Below, piece after piece: positions 40,773 through 49,393 of a DNA stretch of 64,000 bases (position 1 is the first letter of the stretch; the number at the start of each line of letters is the position of its first letter). Source of the DNA: Ornithinimicrobium flavum (GTDB lineage: Bacteria; Actinomycetota; Actinomycetes; Actinomycetales; Dermatophilaceae); NCBI RefSeq assembly GCF_004526345.1, contig NZ_CP038213.1, positions 2,046,001 through 2,110,000 on the forward strand, in the 5' to 3' direction. The notes beneath the pieces were generated by a model. That model did no database searches. It worked only from the letters and a program-made list of their open reading frames with translations, and was not told the origin of the DNA. Both the position numbers and the translations under genes were made by a program.

Positions 40773-42188
40773 TTAGCACGCCTGCACGGGTGCCCCGCGC
40801 CAGTCCGGGGGACCCGCGAGGTGAAGGGCGGGGTCGCTGTCCCGGAAGGAGCGGACCGGTCCGGGACCGGTCGTCGGCCCCTCGAACCGGACCGTCACCA
40901 CCCCCCGGCCGCTGCCCCATACCCAGCCTGGGCCGTGCTTGTCGTGCCGGACGTCCTGCCCCGTGCGCCAGCCCGCACCGGGACGGGCCAGCAGGTCGCC
41001 GGGCGTCACCGGGTCCCCGGTCGACGGCGACCCGCCGGGATCGGTCGGCCCGCCGACCGCGTCCGGGAGCCCCATCCCGTCCGGCCGCGGATAGACGGTG
41101 TCCAGGGCCAGCTCCTCCTGAGCGTGCCCCGTCAGCCCGGCCACCCCGAGCCCCAGCAGCCGAAGTCCCCCGCTCACGTCGAGGGACCCCAGCAGGCGCC
41201 GCCCCTCCCGCAGGATCACCGCCCGGTCCCCCGTCGCGAACGGCAGCGTGCCCGACCGCGTGTGCGTGGTGAAGTCGTGCTCCCGGGCCTTCACGGTGAT
41301 CGTCCGGGCGAAGACCTCCGAGGCCCCCAGCCGGGCGGCGAGCCGGGTCGCCATCCGTCCGAGCTCGGCCTCCAGGACGGCCCGGTCGGTGATGTCCGAC
41401 GCGAAGGTCTCCTCCACCGAGATCGACTTCGCCTCCCGCTCGGACACGACGGCCCGGTCGTCCTCCGCCCTCGCCAGGCGGTGCAGCGCCGTCCCCTGCG
41501 CCGTGCCGAAGATCGCCACGAGGTCGGTCTCGGTCACCCGCGCGAGGTCGGCCACGGTGTCGACGCCGAAGCCGTGCAGCCTGGAGGCGGTCGCGGGACC
41601 GATGCCGGGGATGGCCCGGACGCTCAGCGGGTGCAGGACGGTCAGCTCCTCCCCCGGCCGGACGATCGTCGTCCCCGCGGGCTTGTCCATCTCGCTGGCC
41701 AGCTTGGCCATCATCTTGCTGGTCGCCACCCCCACGCTGGCCGTCAGACCACCGGTCTGCGCCGCGATCTCCTCCAGCAGGCGGGCGCACCATGCCTCCA
41801 GCCGGCCTTCCTCCCAACCGGGTGGGTCCGGCGCCGCCGTGAGGTCGACGTACGCCTCGTCGACGGAGACCTGCTCCACCAGCGGGGAGCGCCCGCGCAG
41901 CAGGTCCATGACCACCCCGGAGCTCGTGCGGTAGGCCTCGAAGCGCACCGTGAGGAAGGCGGTGCCCGCCGGGCAGCGGCGGCGGGCGTCCATCATCGGC
42001 ATCGCCGAACGGGCGCCGTAGCGACGCGCCTCGTAGGACGCCGTCGACACCACGCCGCGGGGGCCGAGCCCGCCGACGACGACCGGGCGGCCCCGCAGGG
42101 AGGGCTTGTCACGTTGCTCGACCGCGGCGAAGAAGGCGTCGAGGTCCAGGTGCAGGATGCACCGTCGATCGTCCGCCGCCACACCCAT
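40773..42188 (-). CDS. dinB: DNA polymerase IV
   Basis: A 471-residue Y-family translesion polymerase. The palm motifs are HLDLDAFFAAVEQRDKP (metal Asp) and EQVSVDEAYVDLT (Asp, Glu); SVGVATSKMMAKLASEMDKP follows, then the thumb helix-hairpin-helix AIPGIGPATASRLHGFGV and little-finger domain SISVEETFASD. The C-terminal ~110 residues (from PRPDGMGLPD, with DVRHDKHGPGWVWGSGRG) are an extension seen in actinobacterial DinB proteins that lack a clear beta-clamp motif. ATG 42188 starts the conserved part. Confidence 0.94.
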   Translation of the reverse strand: MGVAADDRRCILHLDLDAFFAAVEQRDKPSLRGRPVVVGGLGPRGVVSTASYEARRYGARSAMPMMDARRRCPAGTAFLTVRFEAYRTSSGVVMDLLRGRSPLVEQVSVDEAYVDLTAAPDPPGWEEGRLEAWCARLLEEIAAQTGGLTASVGVATSKMMAKLASEMDKPAGTTIVRPGEELTVLHPLSVRAIPGIGPATASRLHGFGVDTVADLARVTETDLVAIFGTAQGTALHRLARAEDDRAVVSEREAKSISVEETFASDITDRAVLEAELGRMATRLAARLGASEVFARTITVKAREHDFTTHTRSGTLPFATGDRAVILREGRRLLGSLDVSGGLRLLGLGVAGLTGHAQEELALDTVYPRPDGMGLPDAVGGPTDPGGSPSTGDPVTPGDLLARPGAGWRTGQDVRHDKHGPGWVWGSGRGVVTVRFEGPTTGPGPVRSFRDSDPALHLAGPPDWRGAPVQAC

Positions 42189-42270
42189 CACTCTGCCACG
42201 CTCCCGCCCGGCCACCGCCCGCCACCGCCGGTCGTGCAGCCCCTGCCGTGCGGAAGGCCTGCGCGTTGGC

Positions 42271-42276
42271 TAGGTT
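42271..42276 (+). promoter_or_regulatory. Candidate leaderless -10 for PEBP gene
   Basis: TAGGTT followed by seven bases and ATG 42284. Confidence 0.45.
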
Positions 42277-42283
42277 CGGGGTC

Positions 42284-42811
42284 ATGAACCTGGAGCGCAC
42301 CTTCCCCCCCGACCCCCTGGACCACCTCCCCGCCGCCCCGGCCGAGCTGCAGGTGACCAGCGAGGACTTCGCCGACCAGGGACCGCTGCCGCGCAACGCC
42401 GGCTTCGGCTTCGGCAACGTCTCTCCGCAACTGTCGTGGAGCGGCGCTCCCGAGGGCACGAAGTCCTACCTGCTGGTCTGCCACGACCCGGACGCACCGG
42501 TGCTGGGCGGCTTCCACCACTGGGCGGTCCTGGGCATCCCGGCCGAGGTGACCTCGCTCCCCTCCGGCGCCGGCGAGGTCGGTGTCGGCCCCGGCGGGGC
42601 GGTCACGCTGGCCAACGACTACGGCACCAAGGACTGGGGCGGGGCCGCGCCGCCGGAGGGCGACCCGGCCCACCGCTACATCTTCACGGTCTGGGCCCTC
42701 GACACCGACTCGACCGGGTTGGACGCCTCCGCCTCCGTCGCCAAAGCGCAGTTCACCGTGCTCGGCAACGTCCTGGCCCGCGGGTCCATCACCGGCACCT
42801 ACCAGCTGTGA
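42284..42811 (+). CDS. YbhB/YbcL family PEBP protein
   Basis: A 175-residue phosphatidylethanolamine-binding-like protein. Family motifs are LQVTSEDFADQGPLP, NVSPQLSWSGAPEGTKSYLL, the anion-pocket CHDPDAP and GGFHHWAVLGIP, and ANDYGTKDWGGAAPPEGDPAHRY (with GxHRY). Biological role in bacteria is mostly unknown. Its stop overlaps the next start as GTGA, so the two genes are coupled. Confidence 0.92.
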   Translation: MNLERTFPPDPLDHLPAAPAELQVTSEDFADQGPLPRNAGFGFGNVSPQLSWSGAPEGTKSYLLVCHDPDAPVLGGFHHWAVLGIPAEVTSLPSGAGEVGVGPGGAVTLANDYGTKDWGGAAPPEGDPAHRYIFTVWALDTDSTGLDASASVAKAQFTVLGNVLARGSITGTYQL

Positions 42812-43344
42812 CCCTGGCCTGGGGCCCCGCCCTGGGACGTCCGGACCTGCTCGCGGAGCCCGTGCGCCGCGCGCTGGAGGGTATGCCGCCCGCGCTCGCC
42901 GAGCGCGTCGAGGTCGCCGAGATCCATCCCGACCACGCCGACACCGCCGTCCTGGTGCGCGAGACCGGCATGGACTTGCAGGACATGGCCAACTGCATCG
43001 TCGTGTCGGGAGCCCGGGCCGGTGAGGAGCGGGTGTGCGCGGCCCTGGTCCTGGGGCACACCCGGGCCGACGTCAACCGGACGGTGCGCAGGGCGCTGGA
43101 CGTGCGCAAGTGCTCCTTCATGGCCATGGACGAGGCGGTGGGGCGGACCGGTATGGAGCACGGCGGCATCACGCCCCTGGGCCTGCCCGCCGGGTGGCGG
43201 GTGCTCGTGGACGCCGCGGTGACCGGGAGGGAGCGGATCGTCGTCGGATCCGGTCTGCGGCGCTCCAAGCTGCGCCTGCCCGGGTCGCTGGCCGCGCAGC
43301 TGCCTGCGGCCGACGTCGTCGAGGGCCTCGGGCTGGAGCTCTGA
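42808..43344 (+). CDS. YbaK/EbsC-type aminoacyl-tRNA deacylase
   Basis: A 178-residue protein of the YbaK/ProX editing domain family. Conserved features are CIVVSGARAGEERVCAALVL near residue 55, FMAMDEAVGRTGMEHGGITP with GGxTP near residue 120, and PAGWRVLVDAAV. These enzymes clear mischarged tRNA (for example Cys- or Ala-tRNAPro). The start is the GTG overlapping the PEBP stop. It converges with the methyltransferase gene with a six-base gap. Confidence 0.86.
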   Translation: MTLAWGPALGRPDLLAEPVRRALEGMPPALAERVEVAEIHPDHADTAVLVRETGMDLQDMANCIVVSGARAGEERVCAALVLGHTRADVNRTVRRALDVRKCSFMAMDEAVGRTGMEHGGITPLGLPAGWRVLVDAAVTGRERIVVGSGLRRSKLRLPGSLAAQLPAADVVEGLGLEL

Positions 43345-43350
43345 CCGGTC

Positions 43351-44217
43351 TCAGCCCGGGGGCCGCAGCGCCCAGAAGGCCACGGCTGAGGCGGCGGCGA
43401 CGTTGAGGCTGTCCACTCCCCCGCCCATGGGGATGCGCACGACGAGGTCGGCGGCCTCCACCGTGCGTCGGCCCAGACCGTCGCCCTCGGTCCCCAGGAC
43501 CAGGGCCAGTCGCTCGGGCGGGGCGGCCTGGAGGTCGTCCAGGCTCACCGCGTCATCGGCGAGGGCCAGCGCGGCGACGGTGAACCCGCCCTCGTGCAGC
43601 AGGTCGATCCCGCCGGGCCAGGGGTCGATCCGCGTCCAGGGCACCTGGAAGACCGTGCCCATCGACACGCGCACGGAGCGGCGGTAGAGGGGGTCGGCGC
43701 AGCGCGGCGTGACGAGCACGGCGTCGACCCCGAGCGCCGCGGCCGAGCGGAAGGCCGCCCCCACGTTGGTGTGGTCGACGACGTCCTCCAGCACCGCCAC
43801 GCGCCGGGCACCGGCCACCACGGAGGCCACCGACGGCAGCTCGGGACGGTGCATGGCGGCCAGGACCCCCCGGTGCAGGTGGAAGCCGGTGAGTTCCTCC
43901 GCCACCCGCGGCGAGGCGACGTAGACCGGCGCGTCCTGCTCCTGCGCGGTGCGCAGCAGGTCCGGCCACTCCTGCACCCAGCGCGGGGTCATCAGCAGGG
44001 AGCGCAACCGGTGCCCCGCACCGAGGGCGCGCCGGATGACCTTCTCGGACTCGGCCATGTAGAGGCCCCGCTCGGGTTCGACCACCCGCCGCAGGGCGAC
44101 GTCGGTCAGCGACACGTAGTCGCGCAGCCGCTCCTGGGTGGGGTCGTCCACCCACGTGCAGCCGGGGGGCAGCACGGGCGGGATGCCCGGCTGCGCAGCG
44201 TCCACCGGGCCGCTCAC
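43351..44217 (-). CDS. TrmH/SpoU family RNA methyltransferase
   Basis: A 288-residue SPOUT methyltransferase. The N-terminal substrate-binding domain begins DYVSLTDVALRRVVEPERGLYMAESEKVIRRAL; the C-terminal knotted domain shows VLEDVVDHTNVGAAFRSAAALG (motif 1), LALVLGTEGDGLG (motif 2) and VRIPMGGGVDSLNVAAASAV (motif 3). It 2'-O-methylates rRNA or tRNA using SAM; target unknown. GTG 44217 overlaps the upstream stop as GTGA, which makes it the likely start over the in-frame GTG 44205. Confidence 0.93.
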   Translation of the reverse strand: MSGPVDAAQPGIPPVLPPGCTWVDDPTQERLRDYVSLTDVALRRVVEPERGLYMAESEKVIRRALGAGHRLRSLLMTPRWVQEWPDLLRTAQEQDAPVYVASPRVAEELTGFHLHRGVLAAMHRPELPSVASVVAGARRVAVLEDVVDHTNVGAAFRSAAALGVDAVLVTPRCADPLYRRSVRVSMGTVFQVPWTRIDPWPGGIDLLHEGGFTVAALALADDAVSLDDLQAAPPERLALVLGTEGDGLGRRTVEAADLVVRIPMGGGVDSLNVAAASAVAFWALRPPG

Positions 44218-44975
44218 AGGACCAGGTTGAGGATCGCGACGGTGCCGATGACGACGATGACCGCCCGCAGCAGCCAGGGAGGCATGGCGCGTCCGACGCG
44301 GGCGCCGACGACCCCGCCGAGCAGCGAGCCGATGGAGATGAGCAGGACGATGGTCCAGTTCACGTGCTCGGGCGCCACCACGAGGAAGACCATCGCGGCG
44401 ACGAAGTTGACGATCATGCCCAGGACGTTCTTGATGCCGTTCATCTGCTGGAGCCGCAGCGGCAGCAAGATGCTCATGATCCCGAGCAGGAGCACGCCCT
44501 GGGCGGCACCGAAGTAGCCGCCGTACATCCCGGCGACCAGGACGCCCAGCAGGAGGACGACCCAGCGGCCAGGGGTGATGCGCTCGGCGTGGTGGGCGGC
44601 CGCCCAGCGCTGCAGCCGGGGCCCGAGGATCACCAGGAGCAGCGCCAGGGCGATGAGGACCGGCACGATCGCCTCGAAGGCGGCAGGGGGCAGGACGAGC
44701 AGCAGCAGGGCACCAAGGACGGACCCGAGGAGCGAGGCGGGGGCCAGCCGCCGCAGCATGGGGCCCAGCGAGCGCAGCTCGTGCCGGTAGCCCCAGGCCC
44801 CGGTCAGGCCACCGGGCACCAGTCCGAGGCTGTTGGAGATGTTCGCCGAGACCGGCGGGTAGCCGAAGAAGAGCAGGGTCGGGAAGGTGACCAGGGTGCC
44901 GGACCCGACGATGGTGTTGATGGTCCCGGCCGCGAGGCCGGCGAGGATGATCGCCAGGACCTCCCAGACGCTCAC
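44214..44975 (-). CDS. TSUP family (TauE/SafE) membrane transporter
   Basis: A 253-residue membrane protein with about eight hydrophobic helices. Its two halves carry the family repeats GTINTIVGSGTLVTFPTLLFFGYPP (near residue 18) and GMYGGYFGAAQGVLLLGIMS (near residue 150). TSUP proteins move sulfite, sulfoacetate or other anions. Both flanking genes overlap it with GTGA quartets, giving a three-gene unit ABC ATPase - TSUP - methyltransferase. Substrate unknown. Confidence 0.9.
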   Translation of the reverse strand: MSVWEVLAIILAGLAAGTINTIVGSGTLVTFPTLLFFGYPPVSANISNSLGLVPGGLTGAWGYRHELRSLGPMLRRLAPASLLGSVLGALLLLVLPPAAFEAIVPVLIALALLLVILGPRLQRWAAAHHAERITPGRWVVLLLGVLVAGMYGGYFGAAQGVLLLGIMSILLPLRLQQMNGIKNVLGMIVNFVAAMVFLVVAPEHVNWTIVLLISIGSLLGGVVGARVGRAMPPWLLRAVIVVIGTVAILNLVL

Positions 44976-45808
44976 CCGGTGGTCTCGGCGCCGGCCGGTA
45001 CGGCCGACGGGTCATCCTGCCCCGGCTGGGCGGCCCGCGCCGCCCAGCGCTCGCCGTGCCGGTCGACGACGAGGGGTATGCCGAAGGCCGCGGAGAGGTT
45101 GTCGGCGGTGAGGGTGAGCTCCAGCGGGCCGGCGGCGACGACCTCGCCGTCGCGCAGCAGCAGGATGTCGGTGAACCCGGGCGGGATCTCCTCGACGTGG
45201 TGGGTGACCAGGACCAGGGCGGGTGCCTCCAGATCCTGGGCGAGCAGGCTGAGCCGGCCGACGAGGTCCTCCCGGCCCCTCAGGTCCAGGCCCGCGGCGG
45301 GCTCGTCGAGCAGCATGAGCTCGGGGTCGGTCATCAGGGCGCGGGCGATCTGCACCCGTTTGCGCTCGCCCTCGGACAGGGTGCCGAACCGGCGCTGGGC
45401 CAGGTGCGCGACCCCCAGGGCCTGGAGCAGCTCGGCGGCGCGCTGCTCGTCGGACACGTCATACTCCTCTCGCCAGCGGCCCAGGACGCCGTAGGCCGCG
45501 GTGACGACCACGTCGCTCACCCGCTCCTCGTCCGGGATGCGGTCGGCGACCGCGGCGCTGGAGACGCCGATGCGCGGACGCAGGTCGAAGACGTCGACCG
45601 TCCCCAGCACCTCGCCCAGGACGCCGGCCACGCCCGTCGTCGGGTGCATGCGGGCGGCCGCCAGCTGCAGCAACGTGGTCTTGCCGGCGCCGTTAGGCCC
45701 CAGGACGACCCAGCGCTCGCCCTCCTCGACCGACCAGTCCACCCCCTTGAGCAGGTCGGTCGTGCCGCGGCGCACGCCGACCCCGGCAAATTCGAGGACA
45801 TCGCTCAT
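44972..45808 (-). CDS. ABC transporter ATP-binding protein
   Basis: A 278-residue ABC ATPase: Walker A GPNGAGKTT near residue 38, signature LSEGERKRVQIARAL near residue 144, Walker B LMLLDEPAAGLDL and H-loop LVTHHVEEIP. The sequence resembles the YlmA/ModF-like stand-alone ATPases of actinobacteria. No permease with matching family lies next to it; the downstream TSUP gene is not an ABC permease. TAGAGT lies eight bases before ATG 45808. Confidence 0.9.
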   Translation of the reverse strand: MSDVLEFAGVGVRRGTTDLLKGVDWSVEEGERWVVLGPNGAGKTTLLQLAAARMHPTTGVAGVLGEVLGTVDVFDLRPRIGVSSAAVADRIPDEERVSDVVVTAAYGVLGRWREEYDVSDEQRAAELLQALGVAHLAQRRFGTLSEGERKRVQIARALMTDPELMLLDEPAAGLDLRGREDLVGRLSLLAQDLEAPALVLVTHHVEEIPPGFTDILLLRDGEVVAAGPLELTLTADNLSAAFGIPLVVDRHGERWAARAAQPGQDDPSAVPAGAETTG

Positions 45809-45884
45809 GGCGGCCCACTCTAGTTCGTCCGTGCCGCTCCCCCGCCGCCCGGGCGCGGCCTGTCGGTGGACTGATGGGGCCGGG

Positions 45885-46661
45885 TCAGCGCCAGCCGGCC
45901 AGCGCGAGGGCGGCGGCGTTGGTGGCGTCGGCGAGCGCGCGGGTGGCGGCGGCCTGGAGGTCCCGCAGCGCCCGGGTGCGGGTCGTGGTGGTCCCGGCGT
46001 CCAGCGACTGGGCGCCGTCGTCAAGGCCCGCGTCGGCCAGCTCGAGGACCGTGCCCGCGAGGTCGACGACGCGGGCGGCCCGCGGCGGCACGCCGTCCGG
46101 CAGGCCCCAGGACCCTCCGAGCGTACCGGTGCGCACGGCCGCCCGTGCCCGGGCCGACGACGTCTCGGCGCCCCCGCCGAAGGGCACTCCCCCGACCGCG
46201 GTCAGGACCGCCGTCTGCTCGGCGAGACCGGCGCGCAGCCCCAGCTCGACCTGACCGAGGTCCAGCGCCTCGACCCGGTGCGTGGGCAGCGGGTCCGCGG
46301 GGAAGGCCTCCCAGCGGACCGACCACCCCCGGTCCCCCGGGGGCCCGAACTGCTCCAGGTGCGGCACCAGGGCCCCGCCCAGACCGGGCACGAGGACGCA
46401 CTCCTGCGCGCGCGTCGCCGCCGCCAGCAGGTCCGGACCCCCGCGCGGCAGCCCGGTCACGTCACCCGCACGCGGCAGGGCCACCAGGACGACCCGCTCG
46501 CCGAGGTCGCGCCACAGACCGAGCTGCTCGCGCAGCCCGGTGCAGGCGTCCAGGTCGGGCAGCGCCCGCTCCGGGACCTTCGCGACCGGCACCCTGCCGG
46601 CGAGCGCGGCCGTGCCCCACAGGGCCACCCGGACGCTGGCCGGCAGGACGTGCCCGCTCAC
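45885..46661 (-). CDS. Hypothetical protein coupled to glgA
   Basis: A 258-residue Ala/Leu-rich soluble protein (MSGHVLPASVRVALWGTAAL, ERVVLVALPRAGDVTGLPRG, and a helical C-terminus RDLQAAATRALADATNAAAL). I do not recognise the family; actinobacterial genomes often carry such a conserved hypothetical gene after glgA-like genes. GTG 46661 overlaps the glgA stop as GTGA, so the protein is made with glycogen synthase. No membrane or signal segment is evident. Confidence 0.7.
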   Translation of the reverse strand: MSGHVLPASVRVALWGTAALAGRVPVAKVPERALPDLDACTGLREQLGLWRDLGERVVLVALPRAGDVTGLPRGGPDLLAAATRAQECVLVPGLGGALVPHLEQFGPPGDRGWSVRWEAFPADPLPTHRVEALDLGQVELGLRAGLAEQTAVLTAVGGVPFGGGAETSSARARAAVRTGTLGGSWGLPDGVPPRAARVVDLAGTVLELADAGLDDGAQSLDAGTTTTRTRALRDLQAAATRALADATNAAALALAGWR

Positions 46662-47908
46662 CCGTCCTGGCCGGGGAGGTCGGGGGCCCGCCCCTCCTGC
46701 ACGGCCCGGTAGACCTCCAGGGTCCGCTCGGCGATCGTCGACCACGAGAAGCTCTCCACCGCTCGCACCCGGCCCGCCTCCCCGCGACGACGTGCCTCCT
46801 CGGGGTCGGCGAGCGCCTCGACCAGGGCGTCACCGAGGTCGCGCACGAACGCGTCCTCGTCCACCGGTGTCCCCGTGCCGTCGGTGACCTGCTCGATCGG
46901 CACCAGCCAGCCCGTCCGCCCGTCGTCCACGACCTCCGGGATGCCGCCGGTCGCGGTGGCCACGACCGGCAGACCGCACGCCATCGCCTCCAGGTTGACG
47001 ATGCCCAGCGGCTCGTAGACCGACGGGGTGACGAAGACGGTGGAGTGCGACAGGATCGCGATGACCTTGTCCCGGGGCAGCATCTCCCCGATCCAGACGA
47101 CCGGGGCCGCCCCCGCCCCGCGCTCCTCCCGGAGCTGGTCCACCAGGCCGATGACCTCCTGCTCGATCTGCGGGGTGTCCGGAGCCCCCGCCAGCAGCAC
47201 GATCTGGACGTCGTGGTCCACCGCCCGCAGGGCACGCAGCAGGTAGGGCAGCCCCTTCTGGCGGGTGATCCGCCCCAGGAAGACGACCGTACGGCCCTGG
47301 GGGTCCAGCCCTCTCTCCCGCACGAAGGCGGCCGCCGCGTCCGAGGTGTCGCGCTGCCACAGGGAGGAGTCGATGCCGTTGTGCACCACGTGCACCTTCG
47401 CCGGGTCGACGGAGGGGTATGCGGCCAGGATGTCCTTGCGCATGCCCGCCGAGACGGCGATGATCCCGGCCGCCCCCTCGTAGGAGACCTTCTCCGCCAT
47501 GGACGAGATGCCGTAGCCGCCGCCGAGCTGCTCGGCCTTCCAGGGACGCAGCGGCTCCAGGGAATGGGCGCTCACGACGTGCGGGATGCCCGCCAGCAGG
47601 CCGCCGAGGTGCCCGCCCAGGTTGGCGTACCAGGTGTGGGAGTGCACGAGGTCCGCACCGCCAGCGGCCACGTCCCGGGCCATGAGCAGGTCCACCCCGA
47701 GCGTGCGCAGCGCACCGTTCGCCTCCTCGAGGCCGGGCGGCACGGCATACCCCACCGTGCCCTCCTCCTGCACGGGGTCGTCGAAGGCGCGGACCTGCAC
47801 CTCGACCCCGTCGGCAGCGCGCAGGGCGCGGGTCAGCTCGGCCACGTGCACCCCCGCCCCGCCGTAGATGTGGGGAGGGTACTCACGGGTCAGGATGTCG
47901 ATGCGCAC
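46658..47908 (-). CDS. glgA: Glycogen synthase (GT4, actinobacterial GlgA/GlgM type)
   Basis: A 416-residue GT-B glycosyltransferase. The N-terminal domain starts MRIDILTREYPPHIYGGAGVH with the glycine loop, followed by VHSHTWYANLGGHL and HVVSAHSLEPLRPWK. The C-terminal domain carries FLGRITRQKGLPYLLRAL and the EX7E-type motif PSVYEPLGIVNLEAMACG. In mycobacteria the ortholog makes maltose-1-phosphate from ADP-glucose (GlgM) for alpha-glucan synthesis; which product forms here is not decidable. It is divergent from glgC, the enzyme that makes its donor. Confidence 0.92.
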   Translation of the reverse strand: MRIDILTREYPPHIYGGAGVHVAELTRALRAADGVEVQVRAFDDPVQEEGTVGYAVPPGLEEANGALRTLGVDLLMARDVAAGGADLVHSHTWYANLGGHLGGLLAGIPHVVSAHSLEPLRPWKAEQLGGGYGISSMAEKVSYEGAAGIIAVSAGMRKDILAAYPSVDPAKVHVVHNGIDSSLWQRDTSDAAAAFVRERGLDPQGRTVVFLGRITRQKGLPYLLRALRAVDHDVQIVLLAGAPDTPQIEQEVIGLVDQLREERGAGAAPVVWIGEMLPRDKVIAILSHSTVFVTPSVYEPLGIVNLEAMACGLPVVATATGGIPEVVDDGRTGWLVPIEQVTDGTGTPVDEDAFVRDLGDALVEALADPEEARRRGEAGRVRAVESFSWSTIAERTLEVYRAVQEGRAPDLPGQDG

Positions 47909-47914
47909 GGCTCC

Positions 47915-47920
47915 AACCTA
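47915..47920 (-). promoter_or_regulatory. Candidate leaderless -10 for glgA
   Basis: TAGGTT on the minus strand, then six bases (GGAGCC) and GTG 47908. It mirrors the glgC arrangement across the same 74-base spacer. Confidence 0.5.
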
Positions 47921-47970
47921 GACCTGGCCCCGGGTCGGCACCACCTCTCGCCAGGAGGTCAGCGCTCTAC

Positions 47971-47976
47971 TAGGTT
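47971..47976 (+). promoter_or_regulatory. Candidate leaderless -10 for glgC
   Basis: TAGGTT followed by six bases (GGTGTC) and ATG 47983. Confidence 0.5.
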
Positions 47977-47982
47977 GGTGTC

Positions 47983-49239
47983 ATGGCAGCGCAGCGCGGT
48001 TCTCGTCTGAAGGTCCTGGCCATCGTCCTGGCCGGCGGCGAGGGGAAACGGCTGATGCCGCTCACCGCCGACCGGGCCAAGCCGGCCGTCCCCTTCGGCG
48101 GCATCTACCGGCTCATCGACTTCGCCCTGAGCAACATCGTCAACTCCGGCTTCCTCAAGATCGTCGTGCTGACGCAGTACAAGTCGCACAGCCTGGACGC
48201 CCACATCACCAAGACCTGGCGGATGTCCACGCTGCTCGGCAACTACGTCGCCCCCGTCCCGGCCCAGCAGCGCCTCGGCAAGCACTGGTTCTCCGGGTCC
48301 GCCGACGCGATCTACCAGAGCCTCAACCTCGTCCACGACGAGAGGCCCGACATCGTCGTGGTCGTGGGCGCCGACCACGTCTACCGCATGGACTTCGCGC
48401 AGATGGTCGACCAGCACATCGCCACCGGTGCGGCCTGCACCGTCGCGGCCATCCGGCAGCCGATCAGCCTGGCCGACCAGTTCGGCGTCATCGACGTCGA
48501 CCCCGAGGACCCCCGCCGCATCCGTGACTTCCTGGAGAAGCCGAACGACCCGCAGGGGCTGCCCGACGCCCCGGACGAGGTCCTCGCGTCGATGGGCAAC
48601 TACGTCTTCACCGCGTCCGCGCTGGAGGAGGCCGTCCGGGCCGACGCTCAGGATGAGGGGTCCAAGCACGACATGGGCGGCGACATCGTGCCGTCCTTCG
48701 TCCGTCAGCAGGACGCCTGGGTCTACGACTTCAAGGACAACGACATCCCCGGCTCGACGGACCGGGACCGGGGCTACTGGCGCGACGTCGGGACGATCGA
48801 CTCCTACTACGACTCGCACATGGACCTCGTGTCGGTCCACCCGGTCTTCAACCTCTACAACGAGGCCTGGCCGATCTACACCAACTACGGCCCGCACCCG
48901 CCCGCAAAGTTCGTGCACGGCTCCGGGGACCGCATCGGCCACGCCGTGAACTCCGCCGTCTCCCCCGGCTCGGTCATCTCCGGTTCGACGGTGTCGGACT
49001 CGGTGCTCTCGCCCAGGGTCAAGGTGCACAGCTTCAGCCACGTGACCCGCTCGGTGCTCATGGACCGGGTGGAGATCGGGCGGTCCTGCCAGATCCACCG
49101 CGCGATCATCGACAAGGGCGTCTTCGTGCCCGCCGGCGTGCACATCGGCGTCGACCACGAGGCCGACCGGGCGCGCGGCTTCACCGTGACCGACTCCGGC
49201 ATCGTCGTCGTCGGCAAGGGCACCGTCATCGAGGGCTGA
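47983..49239 (+). CDS. glgC: Glucose-1-phosphate adenylyltransferase
   Basis: A 418-residue ADP-glucose pyrophosphorylase. It shows the nucleotide-binding [29 protein letters not shown], the glucose-1-phosphate segment [31 protein letters not shown] and a C-terminal left-handed beta-helix with hexapeptide repeats ([16 protein letters not shown]). The product ADP-glucose is the donor for the divergently transcribed GlgA. ATG 47983 sits 6 nt after TAGGTT, and the frame begins [19 protein letters not shown]. Confidence 0.96.
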   Translation: MAAQRGSRLKVLAIVLAGGEGKRLMPLTADRAKPAVPFGGIYRLIDFALSNIVNSGFLKIVVLTQYKSHSLDAHITKTWRMSTLLGNYVAPVPAQQRLGKHWFSGSADAIYQSLNLVHDERPDIVVVVGADHVYRMDFAQMVDQHIATGAACTVAAIRQPISLADQFGVIDVDPEDPRRIRDFLEKPNDPQGLPDAPDEVLASMGNYVFTASALEEAVRADAQDEGSKHDMGGDIVPSFVRQQDAWVYDFKDNDIPGSTDRDRGYWRDVGTIDSYYDSHMDLVSVHPVFNLYNEAWPIYTNYGPHPPAKFVHGSGDRIGHAVNSAVSPGSVISGSTVSDSVLSPRVKVHSFSHVTRSVLMDRVEIGRSCQIHRAIIDKGVFVPAGVHIGVDHEADRARGFTVTDSGIVVVGKGTVIEG

Positions 49240-49305
49240 CCCCCACCCCGACCCCCTCGCCCCCCTCGACCGGCCGCCCCGTCTGGTTACCCCTACCCCC
49301 ACCAA

Positions 49306-49393
49306 CCGCGTCGTGTGGTTGCCGTCAGCGCGACTGACCGCGTCGTGTGGTTGCCGTCAGCGCGACCGACCGCGTCGCGTGGTTGCCGTCAGA
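49306..49393. repeat. 32-bp tandem repeat at the 3' end of fabI
   Basis: Units begin with CCGCGTCG at 49306, 49338 and 49370; the first two are nearly identical over 32 bases, the third runs into fabI codons. Each unit includes GTGGTTGCCGTCAG, and in the third this contains the fabI stop codon, so the gene end appears to have been duplicated outward. Confidence 0.85.
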
